A DNA stretch of 64,000 nucleotides from Clostridium omnivorum (lineage in GTDB: Bacteria; Bacillota; Clostridia; Clostridiales; Clostridiaceae). Numbering within the stretch: position 1 is the first letter of the stretch; each line of letters begins with the position of its first letter. This document shows positions 43,765 through 52,113 of this stretch, one piece after another. A program made the position numbers and the translations under genes. The notes below the pieces were generated by a model. The model saw nothing but the letters and a program-made list of their open reading frames with translations. It was not told the origin of the DNA and did no database searches. Location: positions 1,426,001 through 1,490,000 of the forward strand of contig NZ_BRXR01000001.1 of the NCBI RefSeq assembly GCF_026012015.1, written 5' to 3'.

Positions 43765-44643
43765 TCAGAATGTAATAGCTCCTGCCCGTGCTAAGTCTTC
43801 AAAGATTACCTTTTCTATTGAATCTTTAGAACATATCTGAACATAAGCTGCCCCAAACTTTGAGCTTACTGCTTTTATATTTCCTAAAAACATATCGAGT
43901 CTCTTATTATATTCTTTTAAAATAGATGAAGTAACTGCTACACTTCTTCCCACTAAGGTTTCACTATCCACTAATCTTAGTTGTCCTTGAAGCTCTGGCA
44001 TTAGCTCTTCCTCACTTAAAATCTGCACAAGTATTACCTCTTGATTTTTATACCTCAAGTACTTAACAGCTTCTTCTATACCACTCTCAGAAAAAAAATC
44101 AGAAATTATTATGCATATGCCCCTTGAATGAAGTTCCTTCTTTTTTATACTTGTATTAATGTCTGCAGTACCAGAAAAATCAATATCTTGAAGTAGACTT
44201 ATACATCTATTAAACATAGCTTTGCCTGTTAAAGTAGGATGCTGGTTCAAAAAATTGCCTTTAATACCGTTTATACATACTCTGTCCATATTATTTAAAG
44301 ACAAAAAAGAAAAGATTGCAGCTAGTCTCAAAGCAGTAATTGACTTTTTGGGTTCCCCAAAATCCATAGACTTGCTGCTGTCTATAAATATATTTACTAA
44401 AGCTTCCCTCTCTTCCATAAACAGCTTTACAAATAGCTTGTCAAACCTTCCATAAGCATTCCAGTCTATTCTTCTAAAGTCATCTCCATGTGCATATTCC
44501 CTATAATCAGAAAACTCTACAGAGCTTCCTTTAGCTTTGGATTTTCTGCTTCCACCTGCACCTTCATTCATGGCTATCTTAGCAGATAAGGATATAGTCT
44601 GAAGCTTTTTTAGAAATTCAGAATCAAATATTTTTTCTTCCAT
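43765..44643 (-). CDS. DUF58 family protein
   Basis: 292 residues. The DUF58 signature is SVEFSDYREYAHGDDFRRID followed by WNAYGRFDKLFVKLF (about 41-75); a VWA-like core starts at VNIFIDSSKSM. Soluble. Partner of MoxR ATPases and VWA proteins in this class of operon. 15 bp after the MoxR gene. Confidence 0.92.
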   Translation of the reverse strand: MEEKIFDSEFLKKLQTISLSAKIAMNEGAGGSRKSKAKGSSVEFSDYREYAHGDDFRRIDWNAYGRFDKLFVKLFMEEREALVNIFIDSSKSMDFGEPKKSITALRLAAIFSFLSLNNMDRVCINGIKGNFLNQHPTLTGKAMFNRCISLLQDIDFSGTADINTSIKKKELHSRGICIIISDFFSESGIEEAVKYLRYKNQEVILVQILSEEELMPELQGQLRLVDSETLVGRSVAVTSSILKEYNKRLDMFLGNIKAVSSKFGAAYVQICSKDSIEKVIFEDLARAGAITF

Positions 44644-44658
44644 TATCTCACCACACTA

Positions 44659-45645
44659 CTAAACTACTTTTACACTATCAAGTATTTCAGAAATAAGCTT
44701 ATCTGTAGTAATTCCCTCTGCTACTGCATCAAAATTCAAGAAAAACCTATGTCTTAGCGCAGGATAAGCAACATACTTTACATCCTCAAAGGATACGTTA
44801 TATCTTCCTTCCATAAGAGCTCTAATCTTAGAAGTGAGAACTATAGCTTGCGCAGCTCTTGGGCTTGCACCAAATCTTATATACTTTTTAGCTATTTCAG
44901 GTGCATCTTCACTTTCACCATGAGTGGCAAGCACTACTTTTAAGGCATATTCTTGAACTGCCTTTGCCATAGGAACTTCCTTAATAATTCTCCTTATATT
45001 CAATATTCTTTCTCTATCCATTATTTTTTGGAGTTCTACTACATTATTGGTTATCGTAACATCCATAATTTTTTCTAGCTCTTCAAGGGTTGGAAACTTA
45101 ACATCTAGTTTAAATAAAAATCTATCTAATTGTGCCTCTGGCAGTGGGTATGTACCTTCCATCTCTAAAGGGTTTTGAGTAGCAAGTACCATGAAAGGCT
45201 GCGGCAGCTTATAAGTTGATTTTCCTACTGTTACAGTCTGTTCCTGCATACCTTCTAATAGAGCCGACTGAGTCTTTGGTGTGGCTCTATTGATTTCATC
45301 TGCAAGCACTATATTTGCAAATATAGGCCCCTTTTGAAATTCAAATTTACTATTTCCACTTTCATCACGTGCAATAATATTAGTACCTACTACATCGGCC
45401 GGCATCAAGTCTGGTGTAAACTGTATTCTTGAAAACGAAAGGTCTAAAACCCTGGATAAAGTTTTCACAAGCTGTGTCTTTCCAAGCCCAGGCACACCTT
45501 CTAAAAGTACATTTCCACCTGCAAGGATAGCAATAACAACCTGTCTAACTATATCCTTTTGTCCTATAATTGCCTTTCCTACTTCTTGTTCCACATTATT
45601 TATAGTAAGTAATATTTCTTTTATCTCTTTTTCATCTATCTGCAT
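44659..45645 (-). CDS. MoxR family AAA+ ATPase
   Basis: 328 residues. Walker A GVPGLGKTQ (about 53-61), Walker B VLADEINRA (about 113), sensor motif ATQNPLEMEGTYPLPEAQLD and arginine finger region LDRFLFKL are all present. MoxR ATPases act as chaperones remodelling VWA-domain partners, here the DUF58 and BatA-like proteins immediately downstream. TAGGGGGA precedes the ATG. Confidence 0.95.
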   Translation of the reverse strand: MQIDEKEIKEILLTINNVEQEVGKAIIGQKDIVRQVVIAILAGGNVLLEGVPGLGKTQLVKTLSRVLDLSFSRIQFTPDLMPADVVGTNIIARDESGNSKFEFQKGPIFANIVLADEINRATPKTQSALLEGMQEQTVTVGKSTYKLPQPFMVLATQNPLEMEGTYPLPEAQLDRFLFKLDVKFPTLEELEKIMDVTITNNVVELQKIMDRERILNIRRIIKEVPMAKAVQEYALKVVLATHGESEDAPEIAKKYIRFGASPRAAQAIVLTSKIRALMEGRYNVSFEDVKYVAYPALRHRFFLNFDAVAEGITTDKLISEILDSVKVV

Positions 45646-45655
45646 TGTTTTCCCC

Positions 45656-47239
45656 CTAGTCTTCTAGTGAAGTAAAGTAATTTTTAACTATATCTCTCAT
45701 ACCTTCAGGTATTTCAGATTTATCCAAGCCCTCGAAGGCTCTGTTTTTGTATTCACCTATTACCTGATTATAAGGTACTGAATCTCCTCGTATATTGATT
45801 CCCTTTTCTGTATTAACCTTTTCAGAGTTACCGCTGTTATTTTTATTTCCTGTAATTGTTGATTTCTCAGAGTCTCCTCCTAAATTCTTAGGAGTGAATA
45901 TTTTTTCGTATTCTCCATTTTTCTTTATTGAACCGTCCTTTTTATTTAATCCCGAACCAGATGATGCCTCTCCAGTTGGTCCACCATCATTCATTCCAGT
46001 GCCATTTCCAGCACCACTTCCACCTCCACCAGAGCCTTCACCACTGCTGCCAGATCCTTGGCCGCTTTGGTTTCCCTGTCCTTGACCTTGCCCCTGGCCT
46101 GAAAGTCCAAGGGTTCCATCATCTCCACTTCCCTGCTGTGCCATTTGACCTTCATTAAGGGATTTTTGAACCTGTGCCACTACATTGCTAAAGTTGTCAT
46201 CTTCCATAAGCTGAGAAATTTCTCCTGAAAGCTCATTCATTTCTTTAGATAAATCACCAAGTTCACCCTTTGACATCTTTGAAGCTAAGTTTGATATTGA
46301 GCTCTTAAGCTCTTTATTATCCTTCAGCTCCTCTGCCAGCTTTTCCATGTTACTTGCTAATTCTTTTACCTTATCCTTATCCATATTTTTTAAATTTTTA
46401 GCTAAATCCTGCATTGCCTTTTTTACTTCTTCACCATCACCCTTATTAATTAAATCAGATAATGGTTTAGTAACATCACTTTTAGCAAGCGCGTTGGATA
46501 TATCTTTAAGTTTTTTATCATCGTACTTCTCTTTTACTAAGTCTAACTTTTTTTCAGTTCTCTGAAGAGCTTTGTCAACTTCCTTTTCGTTACTAGACAG
46601 CTTTATGTCCTTTTTAAGCTCCTGCAGTTTGTTTTCAATATCTTTTTTTTCAAGCTCTGAAAGCTTAGAATTTTTTTCAATTTCCTTTTCAACCTTTTCA
46701 ACCTTTTTTATTTCTTCTTTTTTTAGCTGTGCTAGCTCATGTTTTTGCCTAGCTACCTCATCTAAATGATTAGGAATAAAGCCCATTACAATTAAAGCTA
46801 GTACCAATGGTACTATTAAAAGAAGCCTCTTAACGTTTGGAACTATTTTTATTCCATCTTTATAGTTTAAGCTTCTTAGCGCACTAAGAGCATCTTCTTT
46901 TTGAAGTAATGCCATAGAGCTATCATTATCTATTAACTCAACTGCTGTAACTGCTCTTTCATTTAATCCAAGATTATCAGTCCTTAATGCAGTGGCCCTG
47001 TAGCTTGGTATTTTAAAGATGCTAAATATTAACGCTGATAAAACCCCTATTCCTGCTATTATAAAAATCCACATATATATGTTGTATACTGGATACAATC
47101 TAGAAACTATGGAAAGCAGGACAGCTGCTGAAAGTCCAAATACTAATCCAGTTATTGTATAGTTTAAAGTTATGCTTATGAATATTCTTCTTCTTATTTT
47201 TCTTAGTATCCTTAGTATTTCATTACTAACACTTTCCAT
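45656..47239 (-). CDS. DUF4175-like membrane protein with coiled coil and Gly/Gln-rich segment
   Basis: 527 residues. Two N-terminal membrane helices (about 20-42, 52-70) and a third at 138-155 precede a long charged coiled coil (about 165-360, heptads of Lys/Glu/Leu). A low-complexity stretch of Gly, Gln and Ser follows at about 375-420. The C-terminus has GDSVPYNQVIGEYKNRAFEG, like the end of DUF4175 or BatC/D proteins of similar operons. It probably scaffolds the MoxR/VWA complex at the membrane. Confidence 0.75.
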   Translation of the reverse strand: MESVSNEILRILRKIRRRIFISITLNYTITGLVFGLSAAVLLSIVSRLYPVYNIYMWIFIIAGIGVLSALIFSIFKIPSYRATALRTDNLGLNERAVTAVELIDNDSSMALLQKEDALSALRSLNYKDGIKIVPNVKRLLLIVPLVLALIVMGFIPNHLDEVARQKHELAQLKKEEIKKVEKVEKEIEKNSKLSELEKKDIENKLQELKKDIKLSSNEKEVDKALQRTEKKLDLVKEKYDDKKLKDISNALAKSDVTKPLSDLINKGDGEEVKKAMQDLAKNLKNMDKDKVKELASNMEKLAEELKDNKELKSSISNLASKMSKGELGDLSKEMNELSGEISQLMEDDNFSNVVAQVQKSLNEGQMAQQGSGDDGTLGLSGQGQGQGQGNQSGQGSGSSGEGSGGGGSGAGNGTGMNDGGPTGEASSGSGLNKKDGSIKKNGEYEKIFTPKNLGGDSEKSTITGNKNNSGNSEKVNTEKGINIRGDSVPYNQVIGEYKNRAFEGLDKSEIPEGMRDIVKNYFTSLED

Positions 47240-47256
47240 TTAATCACTTCCACAAA

Positions 47257-48114
47257 TTATTTTTTTATTCCTTTTTTTACAGGATTAAGTTTTAATGCTG
47301 AAAAATACAGTAGTATTACTGATAGGGCTATATCAAAAATTATATTAATTTTCCATAATCCCAACATATTAGATTGAGTCCCACCGTAAAATCCAGGTAT
47401 TCCGATACTATTTCCTCCAAACTGATCGCTTAGCATTGATGCAAAGCCTGCTAACGGATTAGTGTATAATAACGGAAAAACGTAATCTGCTGGTGTTCCT
47501 TGAGCTGCATATCTAAACTTCATACTTATATATAACACAGAAATTAACAGTGTTCCAAACAGTAAAAATAATATGAAGGCATAGGTTGTAACATTTGAGC
47601 CAGTAGTCTTTTTAATAAAGGTGGAGAAAAAAATTCCTATGGATCCCATTGTTATTGCTACTACTATGTAAAACAAAAATAACTTCATAAGGTCACCTAT
47701 AGATATGCCTCCAAAGAGAAATACCACTGAGAATATTGGTAGAGAAGCTACAACAAGCAATATTACCTGGCTTAAAGATGCAAATAATTTTCCGCTAATT
47801 ATAGAAGCTGGTGACATCCTTGTACTTAGCAGTAAATCTAGTGTCTGCCTTTCCCTCTCACCTGATATTGCACCAGATGTCAATGAAGGGGCTATAAAGG
47901 CTATTAATAAAAACTGGATAATTGATATTCCTATATATGCCCCCATTGTGCTTTCTGGGTTCATGTTAAAAGAATTGTAATTATTTAATGTATTTAGCAG
48001 AACATAAGCAGCTACAAGGGTAAGAGCTGATAAATAGGCTAGAAGCATCCACATAGCCTTCCAGCTCCTCATTCTAACCCTGAGTTCTTTTAATAGTACT
48101 GGATTTATATTCAT
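47257..48114 (-). CDS. ABC-2 type transporter permease
   Basis: 285 residues from the ATG at 48114; the GTG nine bases earlier overlaps the ribosome site GGAAG. Six membrane helices are predicted; TSGAISGERERQTLDLLLST (about 80-99) is the GE-R-TL motif shared by ABC-2 permeases linked to gliding-type or NosY-like exporters. Works with the ATPase upstream. Confidence 0.9.
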   Translation of the reverse strand: MNINPVLLKELRVRMRSWKAMWMLLAYLSALTLVAAYVLLNTLNNYNSFNMNPESTMGAYIGISIIQFLLIAFIAPSLTSGAISGERERQTLDLLLSTRMSPASIISGKLFASLSQVILLVVASLPIFSVVFLFGGISIGDLMKLFLFYIVVAITMGSIGIFFSTFIKKTTGSNVTTYAFILFLLFGTLLISVLYISMKFRYAAQGTPADYVFPLLYTNPLAGFASMLSDQFGGNSIGIPGFYGGTQSNMLGLWKINIIFDIALSVILLYFSALKLNPVKKGIKK

Positions 48115-48139
48115 AATATTCACTTCCTTATTTTATTTA

Positions 48140-49069
48140 TTACGATACTTCAACCTTTTCCGTTACCTTCATAAATACATCTTCCAAGTTTCCATCTAGC
48201 TGAGCAAAGGTAACAACAGGTATTTTCTTTGTAACAAGTGCTGTTAATATAGTACTCATTTCTTCATCATTCCCACTAAAATAAGCTTCAATTGTATTCT
48301 CTCCAGTGGTTATCCCATCTATTTGAGGGAATTCCTTAAGTATCATAACAGCTTCTTCCTGCTTACCAGTAACCTTGATCTTAATGGATTTATTTTTATA
48401 AACCTGCTGCATTATCTCATCTACTGTACCCTGTATAATCATTTGTCCCTTTTCAATAATGCCTATAGTAGTACAGAGCTCTGCAAGCTCAGGAAGTATA
48501 TGAGAGCTTATTATGATTGTCTTTTTCATATCTTTTAACGTTCTAAGTATTTCCTTCATCTCAAACCTGGCTCTAGGGTCCATACCAGAAGCAGGCTCAT
48601 CTAGTACAAGAAGCTTTGGATTATGCACAAGACTTCTTGCTAGACACAATCTTTGTTTCATTCCTCTTGAAAGGCTGTCTACGTAAGCCTCTCTTTTATT
48701 TGATAAATCCACAAGTTCTAATAAATCATCACATACTTTTTGGCGCTCTTTTCCATTAATATTATATATAGAAGCATAAAATTCTAAGTACTCATTAACT
48801 TTTAAATTGTCATATACCCCAAAGAAATCAGGCATGTATCCAATATTTTCTTTTAGCTTCCTGCTATCCCTAATAGCATCTACTCCATCTACATAAACCT
48901 CTCCTGAAGTTGCATCAAGTAGTCCACAAATTATCTTCATAGTAGTAGTTTTTCCTGCTCCATTAGGACCTACAAAACCAAAAATTTCACCTTCCTGTAC
49001 GTCTAGATTAAGTCCATTTACTGCTGTAAACTTTCCATATCTCTTATATAAGTTCTTTATCTCTAACAT
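48140..49069 (-). CDS. ABC transporter ATP-binding protein
   Basis: 309 residues. Walker A GPNGAGKTTT (about 34-43), signature LSRGMKQRL, Walker B LLVLDEPASGMDP and the H-loop SSHILPE are complete. The C-terminal 90 residues form the extra domain of CcmA/GldA-type exporters. Start shares one base with the preceding stop (TAATG). Substrate unknown. Confidence 0.95.
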   Translation of the reverse strand: MLEIKNLYKRYGKFTAVNGLNLDVQEGEIFGFVGPNGAGKTTTMKIICGLLDATSGEVYVDGVDAIRDSRKLKENIGYMPDFFGVYDNLKVNEYLEFYASIYNINGKERQKVCDDLLELVDLSNKREAYVDSLSRGMKQRLCLARSLVHNPKLLVLDEPASGMDPRARFEMKEILRTLKDMKKTIIISSHILPELAELCTTIGIIEKGQMIIQGTVDEIMQQVYKNKSIKIKVTGKQEEAVMILKEFPQIDGITTGENTIEAYFSGNDEEMSTILTALVTKKIPVVTFAQLDGNLEDVFMKVTEKVEVS

Positions 49070-51519
49070 TACTTTACACTTCCCTTCACGGAGATGCTAG
49101 GCATTTCTCCACTTACCTGGTTAGTATTCGTTATTTCAAGTTTGAATTTAAAGATTCCATCCTTATCAACATATTTTGCTATGTTGTCCTTTTGAATACT
49201 AAAAGAAGTGTAATTTCCTTCTTCATAGCTTGATGTTTTTACATTCCAAATGTACTGCTTAACTTCTTTATTTAAAATGCTATTTGAGCTAAAGTTTGCT
49301 TTTATATCTAACTGCTCTATGTTAATAGTATTATCTATTTGATATTGGAGTTCATAGGTACCTCCACCATAAAATACTTTTCCATATTCATCATAACCGC
49401 CCTTTTGATTATTATTGATATAGGTTGGTCTTATATATCCGTAAGGATATTCCACTGTATTACCATTCCTCAGAGTTACTTTTATAGGCGCTGTAATAAA
49501 GCTTTTTTCTATTTTCTTAACCTTTTTACCATTTACTATAATATCCTTCGTAATTGGAGTCTTACTCCAAGCTACTACTTGCTGGTTGTCTGGCTTTCCC
49601 ATATTCATTTGAAAATAATTCGCCATTACATCCCACTTTTGTCTAGTAATCCTCAATTCTTTTGCTTCCTCATCAGTTGCATTTTTTAATTGCTGCGGTG
49701 ATCTATATGGATCCTTATAAATTTTACTAATCAAATCTTGACCATACCCACTATAGCTTCCAGTAGGCTTTTCATTTATTTCCTTTGTTTCTCCATTTTT
49801 GATTTTTCCAAGCGAAATATAATTGCTTGTGGTAATAACATAGCAATCTTCTAGGTCAAACCCCGAGTTATTCTTTACCGTACCTTTGAATACACCATTT
49901 GAATAATTTAATGCTCCTTCAATTTGACCATTCTTAATTTCGTCCATACTTATGTCTATTAACCTGTTGCTGAAAACTCCATTTTTATAAAATTCGATTG
50001 ATGGCTTAGAGCCCAAGTTTACTTTTGCATCAACTACCTTTGGTGCCTTATTTGCACTGCTTGCCATACCTTTATCATATACATTTTCAGATAAGGTCTT
50101 TATGTGCATTCCAGCTGATGCTTCTATTTTCATAGTACCTTTAGTAGGAGTAAAAACCCCTCCATAGCTTTTAATACTAGCTGTTCCCTTACTATCCATA
50201 TTTATCATAGAAATAATATTAACTATAGGTTCAGTAACCCTTGTAGATAATCCTGCAGCATACATTATTCCTGCAAAGGCTATAGAAATAATTGGTACTG
50301 TAGCCCACATAAGCTCTCTTTTATCAAGCTTTTTTAATATTATGTAGTTAATTGGAGCCGCAATTATAAGGTATATAATAAATATTATTATTAGATTTTT
50401 CCCTTTAGGCATAGGAAGTTCAGGTATATTTCTTACTGCACTGGAAACACCGTAAAGATATTCCATCATCATAGATGGCCTTCCCTTTTGGTAATCAATT
50501 AAACTATAATAGCTTGGAAGAGTTGCTCCAATTAGCTTTTCCATAAAGGTACTCTTTTGTCCCCAGTTAGCTATGGGATTAAGTCCAAAATCAAAAGCTG
50601 CTACAGCTACTGTACCTCTACTTCTCTCCAATTTATGAACTAGAACAAAATCCCCTTCCTTAATCACAGGTGTGCTATCCTTAACTTTTATATCTAGCGC
50701 ACTAAGCTGAAGGTTATTACCAGGATTACTCTTAGCTATTAAACCTCCTAATTCCTTAGTAGATATATTTGCTGCATTCCCAATTGTACCTGACACAAAA
50801 TCATCCTTAAAAACTGCTAGGGTTTTATTATAGGATGGTCCTGTTCCAATAATTAAGTGACCTCCACTAAACACCCATTTTTTTAAAGCCTCATATTGGT
50901 TTTTACTTAATTTAGAAGTATCAAAATTATTTATTATTATATTGTTAAACATCTTTAATACATCTGTATCCTCAGGGAAATTTGTCTCTGTTAGCTTTAC
51001 ATTTTTTGCACTTAAGGTGGTGCCATTTGCCATACCTACACTGTTCACATAGCTAATACTGTCATAATCATCACTTAGTATGCCTATTAGTACACTGTCT
51101 GAACTTAGCCCTCCACTTATTGACATTTCCTTTTCAAAAACATTGTTTTTGCCCTCAAAAACATTTACTTTAATCTTAGTTATGTATGTGCTAATAGGAA
51201 TATTCATCAACAACTTTTTAGTAGAATTTAATGGAAGACTTATTGGCTGAGCATATAAATTAATAGTATTAGTATTCATACCTGGTCTCGAGCCAGTTTC
51301 CATCTCTATTTGTACTTCTCCATTTATATTTTTCATATTATTTTCAATCTCAATATTTATAGGTACAGTACTGCCTATTTTATAGGTAGAATCAAAGCCT
51401 GCGCTCAATTTAACCTTAATTTTATCCTCTTCCAAGGCATTTATGGGATTAAAATTACATACCATAAATACCAGCCCCAGAATAATGCTAAGTAAACATT
51501 TTTTTATACACTTCCTCAT
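49069..51519 (-). CDS. Large secreted/membrane protein heading the ABC-MoxR operon
   Basis: 816 residues, not a named family to me. A signal peptide or anchor (CLLSIILGLVFMVCNF) is followed by an extracellular beta-rich region with an amidotransferase-like segment (about 130-260, GGHLIIGTG). Two helices at about 375-393 and 400-420 separate a second beta-rich domain (about 430-816). The plan resembles the GldG/BatD-like partners of such ABC systems. A terminator-free 100-bp gap lies upstream, so this is probably the first gene of the operon. Confidence 0.75.
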   Translation of the reverse strand: MRKCIKKCLLSIILGLVFMVCNFNPINALEEDKIKVKLSAGFDSTYKIGSTVPINIEIENNMKNINGEVQIEMETGSRPGMNTNTINLYAQPISLPLNSTKKLLMNIPISTYITKIKVNVFEGKNNVFEKEMSISGGLSSDSVLIGILSDDYDSISYVNSVGMANGTTLSAKNVKLTETNFPEDTDVLKMFNNIIINNFDTSKLSKNQYEALKKWVFSGGHLIIGTGPSYNKTLAVFKDDFVSGTIGNAANISTKELGGLIAKSNPGNNLQLSALDIKVKDSTPVIKEGDFVLVHKLERSRGTVAVAAFDFGLNPIANWGQKSTFMEKLIGATLPSYYSLIDYQKGRPSMMMEYLYGVSSAVRNIPELPMPKGKNLIIIFIIYLIIAAPINYIILKKLDKRELMWATVPIISIAFAGIMYAAGLSTRVTEPIVNIISMINMDSKGTASIKSYGGVFTPTKGTMKIEASAGMHIKTLSENVYDKGMASSANKAPKVVDAKVNLGSKPSIEFYKNGVFSNRLIDISMDEIKNGQIEGALNYSNGVFKGTVKNNSGFDLEDCYVITTSNYISLGKIKNGETKEINEKPTGSYSGYGQDLISKIYKDPYRSPQQLKNATDEEAKELRITRQKWDVMANYFQMNMGKPDNQQVVAWSKTPITKDIIVNGKKVKKIEKSFITAPIKVTLRNGNTVEYPYGYIRPTYINNNQKGGYDEYGKVFYGGGTYELQYQIDNTINIEQLDIKANFSSNSILNKEVKQYIWNVKTSSYEEGNYTSFSIQKDNIAKYVDKDGIFKFKLEITNTNQVSGEMPSISVKGSVK

Positions 51520-51622
51520 ATCCCCACCACTTTCATGTAAAAGTTATATTAAAAGGATATCATTACCAAATGGTCTTTGCAATAAAATATTTCTTACAAT
51601 AATATTACTTTTATAATAAAAA

Positions 51623-51652
51623 AAGAGAAATTGATTTAACTCAATTCCTCTT
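51623..51652 (-). terminator. Terminator overlapping the end of the PqqD gene
   Basis: Twelve-bp stem AAGAGGAATTGA/TCAATTTCTCTT with T-run in the minus direction; the stem includes the last codons and stop of the pqqD-like gene. Confidence 0.8.
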
Positions 51653-52022
51653 GTTGTTGATTACCTCTATCAAAAGCAATCCATCCTCTTTTATTTAAAT
51701 ATCTTAGGAACATAACTAGCCTATCATATACAGGTTCGCAGCTTTCACCGAATTGCTCCAAAAGCTTTTGCCCAATATCATAAACAGAGTTATTTCCATC
51801 AATCAAAAGCCATACACCAGATCCTAGAGCATCCAGCTCCATATCACTTACATATGGCTTTTTTACAAGCCATCTTGCAAATTTTTCAATCCACTTATCA
51901 TGATAGAATATTAGCTTCACCTTCCCCTTCTTAACTTCGAAGGTTTCAAGCTTCTTCTTTGGAACATACAGTAAAAAATTATCATCTTTTATAAGCTTTT
52001 TTCTTTTTTTGTCTTTCTCCAT
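51636..52022 (-). CDS. Orphan PqqD family protein
   Basis: 128 residues. A basic N-terminus (about 1-45) precedes the PqqD fold: MELDALGSGVWLLIDGNNSV and YDIGQKLLEQFGESCEPV, ending LRYLNKRGWIAF. PqqD domains bind leader peptides of ribosomally made peptides and present them to radical-SAM enzymes; no such enzyme or short peptide gene is visible next door. The gene lies between the OPT transporters and the VWA operon, each separated by a hairpin. Confidence 0.85.
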   Translation of the reverse strand: MEKDKKRKKLIKDDNFLLYVPKKKLETFEVKKGKVKLIFYHDKWIEKFARWLVKKPYVSDMELDALGSGVWLLIDGNNSVYDIGQKLLEQFGESCEPVYDRLVMFLRYLNKRGWIAFDRGNQQQEELS

Positions 52023-52053
52023 ATACTCACCTGCTAATTAATTTAAGTAAATA

Positions 52054-52082
52054 GATAGCCAAAATCAACGATTTTGGCTATC
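52054..52082. terminator. Thirteen-bp perfect hairpin after the first OPT gene
   Basis: GATAGCCAAAATC-AAC-GATTTTGGCTATC. Strong stem with T-rich but broken tract on the minus strand; probably the terminator of the OPT gene. Confidence 0.7.
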
Positions 52083-52113
52083 ATAATCATTATATTTTTA
52101 TTTAAAATTTTTA

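Noticed and set aside
45795..46158. Plus-strand proline- or histidine-rich frames
   Set aside because: They are antisense to the Gly/Gln-rich segment of the coiled-coil gene, which produces such shadow frames.
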